The translations under genes and the position numbers were made by a program. A stretch of DNA of 64,000 bases from Eutypa lata. Taxonomy: Eukaryota > Ascomycota > Sordariomycetes > Xylariales > Diatrypaceae. Below, piece by piece: positions 11,810 to 24,277 of this stretch. The number at the start of each line of letters is the position of its first letter. Positions within the stretch are counted from its first letter, which is position 1. Where the stretch lies: contig JAKULF010000010.1 of the NCBI GenBank assembly GCA_022661535.1, forward strand, positions 2,604,001 to 2,668,000, written 5' to 3'. The notes under the pieces are model-generated. The model ran no database searches. It was not told where the DNA came from and saw nothing but the letters and a program-made list of their open reading frames with translations.

Positions 11810-14800
11810 TGTCCTGTCGCGCAACCATCCTAACCCGCCTAGACCCATGTCGCTCGCCAAAACCCCCCCATGATGAAACCATGGGCTGATGGTCATCTTG
11901 GTCTTGGCCGCAGAAGCACCATCACATACCAATCCACAGTTACAAGCTTCTTGTACCTGCCTATACTTCGTACGCACTGGTCTCCTCGATATTGCCGAGG
12001 TCGACAGTCGACTCTATCGAAGAACGAAACATGCTGGGCTAGAGGCTACCCGCCGTTACTACTGGTGCTTCGTCCTACTCCGCGTATTCTTGCTGACAGC
12101 CATCACGAATTACCAGTTATAGGTATTGTACCTAGAGACAACATTTTTAGGCATTCACGATAGTCATCGATGATTTCGTCTCCTATACTCCTATGGACGG
12201 ACGTATTGCCCTTTCAACTTACCCAAGTCCCCACTTATGAGGCTTACCGCCTTATACCGCCTGCTATAACATTGCCCATACTCCAAATGGCAACTACCAT
12301 GAAAAGAAGCTACTACTAGTAATAAGAACCGCTTCCAGAATCCTCAGGGCTAGGGTAGATCATATCTAGTGTAGTACGCTACGCTTTCTAGGCTTGACCT
12401 GCCCACTGTTACATCGTGCCCCACTAGGCTCTGCGGGTAACACATCATATCAGCCTACGGCTCGTTCGGCGCACCTTTCCACAAACCCTCAGGGTCGGAA
12501 GGCTCTATTAGAGATAGCGCTACTTTGTCTTGCACGACGGTGCCCGATCTTATGCCAGCGGCTCGGTACTCCGTAGACGGTGACTTTGATACTAACCCTC
12601 CGGCATTATCCGAGTTGCTGTACGAGTCAGTCTATACTGTAGCGAGCGTATGTAGTCTGACGCATGAGCTCTCTCCCATTAGCATAGTATCTTTGTACAT
12701 TATACCCACGTGTTGACTCAACGAATATTTCGCGGTAACGCCGGTTGCGGTTTGGTTACGATCCTGCATGAGCCAACCTCATTGCATCCTCTGCGCGACC
12801 ACGATGACGCCCATGAAGGGAACGGATCAGAGTCGTGTGCAAGGTGTCTATACATAGTATTACGTGCTTTGGAGAGAAGCATTGAGAACCTCACCCCCCC
12901 CCCCAAAAGGGTACGTACATGGCACCTGGTCTTCGGCAAGGAAGATCAAAAGATCTTCCCTTGATTCCCTGTAGCCAATGCCAGGGTCAGGCATCATAAT
13001 TGATACCCCTTGCTCATGGCCTACTCCACACCACTTGAGGGCCTGCTTCACTACCGATTTGGAAGTACCATGGCGTCGATACGCTTTCGCATACTCCCCG
13101 CAGAGTCAGAGAAAATACACACCCACCCAAAAGTGCCACTTTCCTATTGGCCCAAGCATGTAACAGTCTTGACAACGGTCATGCGTTCATCCGTAGAAGT
13201 CTACGCTGAGCTAGTGTAGTGAAGGGCCAATTAACGGTACCCAGGTTACCAGTCGAGTTAGTATGCACTCCTTGTTCTGTCATCCTCCGATATTCCACTG
13301 TCTAGTTACTGTCCTACGTAAGGTACTATCGCATAGATCGGGGTGGTTGTTAGTTATGCTTGCTTCATTTTTGTGTCTCGTCCTCATGTTTATATTAGGA
13401 TCATTCACATTCAGTCTTGATACGAGACCGTGACTACCTGCCTAGTGCGGCTTTGAACAATCCTTTCAGTAGTCTGCAAATCTTCATCTTGAAGTCGTAT
13501 TAGATCTTTTTATATATCTCTACTCCATCCAAGATTCCATCTACATCTTCGGCCGGGAGGGCTACAGTGGCAAGGGTTCTTTCTATGGGATTTATGGCCA
13601 TCCAGCAGGACTCGGCATTAGCCATTCAGCCGAGAACCCTCATAGTCAATAATCAGTTAGCATAGACGCTGTTACCCCTTCTATACCTCTATAAAACCAA
13701 AGGTACGTGTCTAGCTGGTTTTCTTTATGCTAGAATTTCCCTCCAATACCCGAGCTCTTGAGTGTGTGGCTTTTCTCGACTCGCCCCAAACTAGACGCCA
13801 GACTTTATTCAATATGTGGACCGTATTGGGCCAGATACCGTGTTAAACTATACCATATCTGCCAACGGTTTCTAATCCCTCCACTACAGCCTGTGCAAGC
13901 CCTTGTCTCTTGTTCGGAGCCAGTCTAGACATTTCTCCGTGAGGATGGGCTTTTCCATTCGGTATTAATTCAACCTCTCCCACCTCCAGCGCAAGGGTTA
14001 CCTTCAGGGACAGCCTGCTCCAACCAGGGATAGCCTTTGAGATCCAATACATAACTGGGCCTGGCCAGTACCAGGGTGACTTGAGGCGACTGACCCCACT
14101 AGGACATCATTCGAGGGTTCCCAAATTTATACACGACTCATCCCGAATGGAAGGGGGATCACGCCTAAGGCAGCCTCTTTTAACCTCTGCTTGACCTTGA
14201 CCTAGCTGACGACGGCTTCACCAAACATCAACACACTTCCATCTTCCAACGCTTTATACTACCTGGGATCCGGTGAACCTGTAAAATCTGGGCATACTGT
14301 CTTTGGCATCCGATTTGACGACTAGATTGGGTAGTTACTGAGACGGGTCTATCGTTGGGCCGATCAAAGTTTACGGATAGTTCTGGTCTTGAAGGCGATC
14401 TTTTTCTACATATTTTTATTGGTGGTATTCTGATTACATTAACGGTAGCCTGCTTGGACTATATCCAGGACATCTCGACGAAAAGCACGCCGTTCTTTCG
14501 ACTCACTTCATTATACCGATTTTATATTGAACATAAATCACGTCCTCTACGCTGCTGTTCTACCCTTTCCACTTCCTGGATACGAGGATACTGTCGACGT
14601 TTGTCAAACGATACTATCATTGTCGATCTTGCTTAACCTAGGTCTTCTAGTAGTAGGCTTTATCGCCAGAGAAAAATCTAAAGCCCACGTTCCTGGATCC
14701 CTTAGACGATCTTCTGCGTCGCTCGTTTTCTGCAGCGTCTTTCATCAAGCACGTGTTGCTTTCCAGTACCGTCACTTTCACTCCAAATTACCTCCTGGGT

Positions 14801-14900
14801 CACAGTATTCCCAATGCTTGTAAGTAGGCAATGCGAAGCGGAGCAATACCCCTGGTCTAGCAAACTTGAGGCCGGTTTCCACAAGCCCCCGAGCCCACGC

Positions 14901-17107
14901 ATGTCGAGCTATAACAGTCAGTTGTCGACACAGCCTGATTGGCACGGGCATTATTCATTCCTACCTCCTGGGGAGAACAACATATTTGCACAACCCTTCG
15001 AGCAAATATCAGGGACAAGCACCAATAATAATGCCCCAACGCAACAGCGGCCAGCAAGCGCGCAAGGAGATCCTACAGATAACCAGCATCGGCCAAGCCA
15101 GAGCATTCCAGGTCCAGAAACAGATCGCAACCGGCATCTAGATCCCCTCGGTCTACGACAACCCAAAGCAGAATCGCCTGTCCAAGAGCACTCCGGAACT
15201 CGAGATTCGGCATATTCGATCAAGGCCGAGCCAGCACAAGAAGATTCTTTGACTTCGTCGGACACTTCAGGATTACCACATCCCTCAGGTCTAGTGGAGC
15301 CCACAGCAGCAATAGGACAAGGTCAGGATGTCGCCACTAGTCAGAGTGGGAACGAAGATGTTGCCGTAGAGAAGGAAGAGGAGGAGGATGTACTGGAGGA
15401 TGATGAGATGGTCGAGGCCGAGGGGGATGTTCCAAATCACCCACAAACTGCTGCTGAGAGGACAGCAGCCCGCAGAAAAATGAAGCGATTCAGGTATGAG
15501 TGACGGACACCCCGATAGGTTACCGAGCTGACATTGGATAGGCTCACACATCAACAAACCCGATTTCTTATGAGCGAGTTCGCAAAACAGCCACACCCAG
15601 ATGCTGCACATCGAGAACGGTTGTCGAGAGAGATTCCTGGTTTAAGCCCGAGGCAGGTCCAGGTTTGGTTCCAGAATCGGTATGTCCACCATGATCCCCT
15701 GATATTAAGGAGCCGTCTAACCCAATGCAGGAGGGCCAAGATTAAGAGGCTTACAGCTGATGATCGAGATCGAATGATAAAGATGCGGGCTGTCCCTGAC
15801 GACTTTGATAATGTCCAAGCTTTGCACTCCCCATACGGGGCAGTCCACGCGTTGGGGACACCTATGTCATCTCCAGTGGACTTCAGCACTCCTTCCTATT
15901 CGGAACACTTAATGAGGCCCCTTATGGTAGACACGATGCGAAGGGGTGATGGAGACGATCATTTATCCCCTACTGGGTTGAGCCCAAATTTTGGGACTAT
16001 TGGATTTACTCCTGGGAATATGGGAAGCACAGATATACTATCGCCCTTATCGCCTGCTTCGAGTGATCGTGGCTATTATTCAGGTCATCTAACGAGTCCA
16101 CTCGGTTCGGGCCCGAGAACCTCTAATCCCTTCGCGCGGCAAGGTAGCCTCGACGGAGGGCCGCAAATGCACTCTCAAACCCGGCAACAGATTCGACCCC
16201 TACAGCCACTTCATCTCAGAGACACGGTGTCAAGGTCCAGGACAGAAACACTACAATCGCCTCTACGGACCAGCATGTCTTGGAAGGGTGATTCTATCGA
16301 CTATACGAATTACTCAAGCGCGGGACCTACTCCCGGCATAGCAAGTCGACACCAACCGGTCTACCATCCAGATCACATGGGTAGTAATGCTGGGAGTGGT
16401 TTGAATTACGAATCCGGCTCTTACTCGAGTAAGTGGCATGGTGAATCCTCTTAATACGCATGACTTGAGCTAACATCTTAACAGGCTCTGGGCTACAATC
16501 TTCCCCAACTAATATCAACTACTCAAGCGTGCAATCATCAACACTGCAGCAGCCACCGCACAATCGATCCCGTCTACGAGCTGCTTCTGCCACTCTCCCG
16601 TTAGGACTTGAGCTGAGACATCAATACCGACCTGGCCATAGCCTTCAATCTGGTAGCCAGTCCTCAAGTTCCCGATCGGCGACGACTGCCCCTTACGGAA
16701 ACCCATCTGCGTATACAACGGGTTACCCCTCAGCTCCCCTGACCGCACCAGTCGATTTCTCGCTTCCCAGAACGCCGAGCATAAGGACATCGGTACCGGA
16801 TTACTCGCCTCCTCAGATGAGTGCACCGATTGCGCCTCCGCAGGATTTCACGGCGGCTCTCCACGGGAACTTGGGCAGCTCGCACACGAGAACTCCAATG
16901 AGAGATAGCTTCGGCGGGGGTGGTGGTCCTTTGACATTAGGCCCCGTGCAAAACAATAGTGAGAGGGGTGACGATTATTTCCAAGAAGGGGTTGGCGGTT
17001 CTGGCACAGGGTTGAAACGCGAACGAAACTCGTTCAGTCTCTCTCAAGGTCACCACCACAGCAGCCCCGGAACGGCCCCGCCGCCGTCCTACGGACACGC
17101 GGCCTAA
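14901..17107 (+). CDS. homeobox transcription factor
   Basis: Exons are 14901-15493, 15542-15679, 15731-16428 and 16485-17107, all GT-AG and in frame, giving 683 aa. The homeodomain lies at about residues 187-247. It begins RRKMKRFRLTHQQTRFLMSE and ends with helix 3, SPRQVQVWFQNRRAKIKR, with Q50 and N51 in the canonical WFQNRR. Two introns interrupt the homeodomain, one just before the first helix and one inside WFQNRR. The N-terminal part is acidic (a Glu/Asp run near residues 155-175). The long C-terminal region is Ser/Pro/Gly-rich and disordered. The layout resembles the Podospora PAH1-like fungal homeodomain proteins that regulate hyphal growth and development; that link is from memory. 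The start at 14901 is chosen over an in-frame ATG at 14814, which would add 29 residues. Intron 2 is 51 nt and stop-free (see findings). Confidence 0.92.
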
Positions 17108-20100
17108 GAATGGGCAACAGCCGTGGATGAAAACGACGGGCGTTATCATAATTTTTATTGGAGGAAAAAAAAAACAGTGTGGAAAGACGCGCATATTTAT
17201 TCGATGCGAAGCAATTAAGAAGAACAAAACCATGCCCGTTACGAAGGTTACCTGATACCATGGGACCTGCCGTGGGTTATCTTAAAAGCTTAGATGGGGC
17301 AGATCAGGGCACCATCAACCCTCGGAGTGTGCAAATACATCGTCAATAATACGTATATTGGTCGATATTTCACGTTACCGCACCATTTCATATATTCGAG
17401 AACAGTACCCATCTTAACCAAGGCGGACCAAGTATTGTTTGACACCATATATACCCATATACTTCACTTCTTCATATTTATCTTTCTCATGGATACGGTA
17501 AATTACATTTGCATGTTACGGGAATGGCCAGCCCACAGGGTAGGGCGGCTGAAATTGGACCGGCTGTATTTTTTTTTTATGTTGTTTTTTTTGATATAGT
17601 AGCGATACGGCGGGATCTGGATGGATTGGGTGGTGCTGTTAGCTCCTTAAAAATATACAAGTAAAAGGGAATGACAGATACGATAATGGGATACGATGAC
17701 AGCTTTCAAAATCTCGAAAGAGTCTTTGAGAGCATGCTTCCTTACTAGAGGAGCTGCGAGTTTTGGGGTGTTTTGTACATATGAAATCAATTAGTTACGC
17801 TTGGAACCCGGAAGACCAGCCTAAACCCCTATCCCGCATCTGCGGCTAGGCTGGTTAATAAAACAATGCGCTACTACATATGAGTCGGTGTTTAAAGCAG
17901 GCTTATTACTATCGCTCTCTTTGCTATTCTAGGTGTAAACTTGGGTCTCTGGTAGAGAGCACAACTCTCTCTCCCCCAAGACTTCTATTCTGACTCTCAA
18001 ACTGCATAGGTAGGTAGGCCACAACCAACTTGTAGATCACAGTAAGCAACTCATCTCACAAGCTATGGGACAGTCACGATTATGCCGCGGTTCTCCACTG
18101 GAGATTCAACCCATTATCGCTGAGGGACCCCGTTCATCTATCGGAATACGACGCCGAGAATGAGCGCGCTTGCATCGAGATGAGATACCGTTCATAATTC
18201 TCCGAACACGTTTTTGCGGCTTTTTGGACCCGTTTCCAGTGGCTTCCAATGCAACATCGAACGCCCTCCGCCTGTGTTAGCGAAATCCAGCCTCTTCTAA
18301 TCATAAGATGCATGCCGTAAACTAGGATCGGGTGTCATCATTCTGCTCTCCCCCTCTATTCCCTTCCCCCTTTTTTTCCTTTTAAGCATCTCACTACCAC
18401 TACCTATAAATCTAGACGTATGGAGGGGTTTCACGAATATTTTCTTGCGTTACCTCCCACGTTATGGTGGGTCCCAGAATCTGTCGATGACTACCTAAGT
18501 ACCGTCCGGCCGAAAGGGGCAACTTCGGAGTTTGGAAAGCCATATTCCGCGGATGTCACCCAACGTCAATGCCAGTTCTTGGGTCGCCTGGGATGTTCGT
18601 AATGCAACCTGCTGCTGTACCTGAGAGGCGCAGCAGCAGCAGCAGCATAAGCACGGATCGCATGCCTTCCCTTATCCAGCCAGGCTGGCAGGTACGTAGT
18701 AGGTAGACCCCAAAGCTGACAACCGACTTGCATGCATTGCGAGGGTGTGGTACCCCAAAGCTCAACATCTCGGGCTGCATGTGGTGGTGATGATAATGAC
18801 GGCGGCTGCAGTGCTTCGTGGCACACTCAACTTTACTTACAAGGTGGCGGGGAGTCAGCTAGCCTGCCTGGCTGCTAGCTAGCTATGTAGTTAGGCTATC
18901 CGAAGGAAGTGAGACCAAGCTGGGATCGTTGTCTTACCTAGCTCGCAAGAGACCGATCACCTCGAGAAACGGGATCCGATATAGCACTATCCATCCCCTG
19001 ATTGGGCCGAATTTACCATTGCACCGCCGCAAGGCTTCGCTGAAGAATATTGGGTATCCCAATCGAGGCTGCTATTGAGTTGCTGAGTGTAGGCCGCCGC
19101 CGCCGCCGCCGTCGCGTTCCCTCCAAGCTCTTGACGGGAGCTGCATTCGGGTGTGGTCAGTCCAAGACCCCTATCCACCCTGCGACCGGATTATACAACG
19201 TGTGATTGGCGATGTGCCGGATCATTACTCTGATATTTCGATTACTCACCCGAAAGCGAAGGACTCATGGCTGACGTCTAGGCTCGTATGAATTAGGTAT
19301 CACGATCGAAGGGACCGGGGAATTGGTACTTCCGCTAACTACCTACCATTAAGACAGAGAGTCTACGTAAAGTATGTATGCCCTCCCGGTTAAGAAGTCC
19401 GCTCCCACGTAATGTAAGACTATGTACCTAGCCCCTACCTACGCAAACTATCCAGCGAATTGAGATCACAATATCGAAAATCCGAGCTATCGTACAAGTA
19501 TAATGCAGGTACTGTCGAATATCTAGTCAAACCGTTGCATTTACCCTTTCACGACGTCGAACACTCCTAGGGTCCCCGAGAATGGTTACAGCATGGTAGG
19601 TACATACATAGTACGATTCGACGGCCCTGGATGTACGTAGAACAGCCGAACACCGGATCCAAATGCTTCGATGTCGTCGTCTGTCTCAATACGGAGCGTA
19701 TCACAAAAGGCCGGCCGCTCCTAACCCAAATTGATCGCCTAACTTTTTATAGCCTAACTACATAGCAACTTCCACCACGAAACGAGCATGCCATGTTCGT
19801 CCAATCGCAACTCGGCCTACCCAAATGATGCAAAACCGCCGTTCCAGACCAAGGCAGATCGCGCGAACTGGTTCTTCCTACACCAACTAAGCCCTCTCAT
19901 GCAAATTGAGACTCGAGGTGGTTCACGTCATGCAACTGGCCGTCGGATTGCCGTAGGGCCCTATCTAGACTACGTCTGGCTATAAAACGTTCTCTTAAGC
20001 CTAGCCACTCCCAGGGGGTCCCTGAACCCCAGCTTTTCTTTTTTGGCGTATTCTTGATCATCCCCTTTGCCCCTCAGCCCCTCCCACACTGCCCATAGGT

Positions 20101-20205
20101 TGTATTCGACAAGCCAGCCTGTATGTAACTATCAATCGCCAGCCCCAGAAAAAAAGGGCACGGTACCTGGCTTGACATCCCGGTGATGCTCACCCGGCTT
20201 GTAAC

Positions 20206-20206
<1 letters not shown>

Positions 20207-20237
<31 letters not shown>
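20207..20237. repeat. (CTG)n trinucleotide run
   Basis: About ten tandem CTG units lie in non-coding DNA. The minus-strand poly-Gln and poly-Ser frames it creates are too short and unsupported to be genes. Confidence 0.85.
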
Positions 20238-20240
<3 letters not shown>

Positions 20241-23200
20241 GCTTCGCTAAACCCCCGGCCTTTCCGTGGTGCATGGGTAGAATACATGGAAAGCTCGCAC
20301 CACACCTCACCCACCCCTCCCCCCTGCCCCCATGGGTAGATCATTTTATGCTCTAGCTCTAGCGCCTGTCTCGCTTCAAGTTTCCGGTCGATACTACCCT
20401 CCCGGCTTATTCATGGCTATTATAACTTTTTTTATTAGTGAGATGCCCATTCACTCGCTCGCTCATAAGGGAGGGTGGCTGAGGCACAGCAAAACCCCCG
20501 GGCTGGGGCTTTCCCTTGGTCCCGCGATCTGTCACCTCCCGTATCGGCCCCCAATCTACTTAACCATCTGGGGTACGGATCGGGTAAGGTAGTGCTCGAG
20601 TAGGTCCGATGAGACCATACCTACATGAGCCGCAGGCCTGGGCAACCCCAGCAGGTAAGTACTGACCAGATGCCCTGCCTACCAGTCATTGAACCGTAGA
20701 TCCCGGTTCCTTTTCCTCCCGCCCGGATTGTCGCTGCTTCCTTCCCTCCTTGACGAACGATGACGATTGAGATGGTGGAGGGGCGGAGGAGAGGGGGGTT
20801 CGGAATGCACATATCATCGATCGCGCGTACCGGCATAGAGCTGACACGGTCGATACCTACATATGGTCTTTTTGTCGCGCGTACCGGCGACTATACCTAC
20901 ATACTAATTACTACCAACTAACACCACACACCACTTGCTTTGTGAGCCGCGCGCTCGGGAGCTGTGCGCTTGGGGCTGAAACTGGAGGTTGCACAACAGG
21001 AAGAAGAGAGCGATAATTTCCCAATACATGCACGTACGCACACAAACAAGCCCACACTCACTCACCCACCCACTCAAATTTGTCCATCCCTAACTATATT
21101 CTCATCCTCTCCGTCGGATTTTCTCAATGTGATAGTACCTATGTACTTAGTAGTACGTAGGACACATCGGGACTCTGTAAACCTAAATGAAGTGCCGGAC
21201 CGGTCCTGGATCCTCCTCCCTGTGAGAGGCCGGCCCCAAGAAGCGCCGCATGCGCCTCTTTTCTTTTCCTTACGTCTTTCGCGGTTACACCTGAAAGAGC
21301 CGACCCGCGGGTGAGTAAGTACCTGAGCTCCTAGCTAGCTAGGTATGTATGATATGTCTTGCCAATCTGTCCGACTCGAGTGCTCCGATCTAGTTGATGC
21401 TTTAATATTTTACTTCCTCGCTGCTCAGGGATTCCGCGGCGAAATCGTAGGTACACAACAGCGCCCTCCCATCATGTCTTTTTCTCTCTCCCACGCCTCA
21501 GTTCTTCTTCCGTAGAGGTTATGTTACACCCACACCCATGAGAACTTCGTATGTACGCAGTGGGGGGACATGTGGGCTTACTTGCCAATTATGTCCTTCT
21601 TCAAGACCCCAGGGGGGCGCGCGCGTGTATGTGTGTGTTAACTTATCTCGACATTGCCTTTCAGCCTTTTGCCTAAATATCAAAGTCAGCTTGCCAAGAT
21701 ACCTGACAATAGACGGCTTTGGAGTAACGAACCCCGACGATATACCGGATTGGAACAATAAATCACCTAGTAGTAGTCTACGATATTAGCTATGGTGTTA
21801 GGGCATACTCGCCAAGTATCGCTTCTTTTACTGTACTGGGCTACTATTGACTTAAGGGGCCTTGCCATCCGCACTAGTGGTTTGACCCGAGTAACGATGA
21901 TAATGCACTTCTCCCTACATATGCAAAGGCCTCTTATGATAACGCAAAGGTAATTCTCTAGAGACTTAGTAGAGACATGGGTGCTCTATCGCTCGGGTGT
22001 GCCTAATGAAGAACCCATGTCTCGTGACCTTAGGTTTGTTTGCCATGATGAAGATAAGGCGTGGGGTGGCAGGGAAGGTTTTACGTCAGGGGGTATACAG
22101 CTGGAAGGATTTAGGCGTCTGTTAGTTATATCATGCTTAACTGCCCACGCGGTATCGCTTAGTTACGTTGGTCGCTTATAGTGATCAATAGATAGAGGGC
22201 GCGGAGGCTTAAGTCAAAGAGACGAGGTCTGCCTCCGCGGAATAGAGCAGAGAACGCGACTCGTTACATTCCCCAGCTACACTCGGGATTTGATAGGAGT
22301 TGAGTTCCTTTCACCCAGAAAAGAGGAGGCCCTCAGCTGTGGGCCTCCAAGGGCGAGCAACGAGGGGACTTGCACGGTAGTTGGTATCGTACTTCTCCTC
22401 CCCTGAAGTCGCAATGGAATCACTAGAGCTTGCGGGGGCCTCCGGGTTCTTTTCGATAATCCATCTAGCGAATATCACATAATAGTAATAGAAAGCGTGG
22501 GGAGGTGGGTCAAAGAACGACTTCGACTGCAAGGCTCTTCGTCAGGGCCGATTCCCATCCCTGTCCTCAGTAGACTTCTAGAAGAAATGGTTCCCCTAGA
22601 GTAGTCGCAAAGCTACGGTTTGGAAATGCGACGCAATGCAGGCAGCATATTTGTTTGATACGACCTTGACTTCATTCATCCCTCGTCGGGCTCTAATCGG
22701 GATTCTTGTCTGCGTGGTTTACGGAGGTTGATAAGGGCAGGCAGTCTCGTCTACAGTTATCCGGACGGAACTGATACGCTAGGTTTATGTGAGCAGCACT
22801 TAAGTCCGTAAACCTAGGTATAGGATGTATGGGATAAGACACCAATTTTTACCGCCCCTTTAGGACAACCTCTTCGCCGGCGGCGCAGCAGGGGGGGTAG
22901 TGCGATGGTGAGTGATAGAGGACAACTTCCCCCTCTACAACACCAGGAAATGAATAGGAATACTGCATGTAGATATATGGGCACATAGATGCGGTGATTG
23001 AAACTGACAAGATGTCTCCCATGGCACGGTGTCCTTGACTTGGGAGGATACACGTTATCCCAATCAATTCTTACACTAGGTGTATCAAGCTGTCCATATT
23101 TACGGCTCCGGGTAGAGTATAATAACCCCCTAATTAAACGATATTGTAGCTCATATCAGAAACCACTGCCAAGATACCATACCATGATAGAGGGTCGTTT

Positions 23201-23581
23201 GTATATCTAGACCACGACGTTGAGCAAGACTGGTTCGTATATAGTATAACGGGTGCCTGCTTTTTGCAGGTATGCAAGATAGATGAAATGATATATATAT
23301 ATATGAAACCAATAGATCATCCGTCAACAAACCTATGTTGCTCTCCTTACCCTCAAAATGTATTATTATGGTTGCTTAAAATCCCGGAATGTAGCTATCG
23401 TCACCGAGAGGGTCAGAGCACGCCCAGCTTCCCGGGCTGTCGCCAACAGCATAGCTCCAGCATGGCTTGTCGCCACAATTGAAATGAAGTTCCAAGGTCG
23501 CTAAGTTATTAGCAAGTTATATATTTGCTTTCTTTTAGTTTTAGGATCTAGAATAGGGCACCACATTCTATCGATCTATTT

Positions 23582-24102
23582 ATGCGACGCGGCTTTAGAC
23601 GGAGTACTTACGAGATGAATATACCCTCTACAGACTTCATGCGACGGCGATACCGCGATATTCCTTCCGAAATAATCCTATTGGTAGCTCGATTACTATG
23701 TGCTCGAGCCATTTTGGGAAGGGTTTCACCGATAGATTCGGTCTTCTTGACAGAATTCCCTAGTCAGAGTCGACTAGCGAGTTGCGGCAAGACTATGAGT
23801 GAGCGATCTCCCAACGATAGACAGCATATTGAAAGAGCAGGTATAGCATTCCTCGAAAGCAATACTTTACTTCCTAGACCCATAAACAAGGGGCAACTCA
23901 ATATTATTTTAGGATTATAATGACCTTCGCGAAACCATCGTTGTTAGACCTCTCCCTGCTGCATCATTGGATAGAACGAGAACGCCGTATTTGGAATTAT
24001 ATGAATAGGTTAGTAGCTCGCCAGCTTCTAGGTTCGCTCAATAAACCTTTTGCTATATTATTTACCATATTCCCTATATCCTTTGAGGTATTATTTAGAT
24101 GA
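23582..24102 (+). pseudogene. possible F-box-like gene relic
   Basis: An ATG-started 112-codon frame (23582-23920) contains DIPSEIILLVARLLCARAIL, which fits the first helix pattern of an F-box (LPxEIxxxIxxxL). A second frame starts at 23920, overlapping the first stop, and reads 60 codons. The overlap suggests one decayed gene broken by a frameshift. No downstream LRR, WD or ankyrin repeats are clear, so the call rests on one short motif. Confidence 0.22.
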
Positions 24103-24277
24103 AATACCGAATGCCGCTCATTAACAGCATCGTATGCGATAGATAGGTCTATCCCACATGCCATAAATATCTCCCACAATACCTACCCGTGATTGTAACT
24201 ACCAGCCGAATATGCCGAACGATGTAACATAATCCAAATGCATGAGCTCATTACGGAACCTCTATCTATCGTTCCTC

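Larger units (their letters stand above)
2279..14900. other. 12.6-kb gene-poor block
   Basis: No convincing intact gene lies between the STRIPAK gene and the homeobox gene. Open frames on both strands are short and mostly lack an ATG, codon bias or any recognisable domain. The block contains 3' flanking DNA of far11, many short GATA/TAGG/GTAG repeats, one TAGG microsatellite (8181-8213), a 14-bp C run near 12892, an uncertain 130-codon frame (11417-11809), and a stretch around 12.5-14.1 kb with fewer stops than expected that may be decayed coding DNA. No typical RIP-like extreme AT tract is visible. Confidence 0.6.
17108..24277. other. 7.2-kb intergenic block
   Basis: This holds the 3' flank of the homeobox gene (T-rich to about 17600) and then DNA without a supported gene. 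It contains non-coding trinucleotide runs (CAG near 18628-18646, GCC near 19093-19112, CTG at 20207-20237), two copies of CGCGCGTACCGGC near 20823 and 20875, and, at 23582-24102, two adjacent open frames with a weak F-box-like motif. I found no tRNA or terminal repeats here. Confidence 0.6.

Noticed and set aside
20074..20344. Minus-strand frames with poly-Ser or poly-Gln
   Set aside because: They arise from the CTG repeat; short, with no homology or supporting gene structure.
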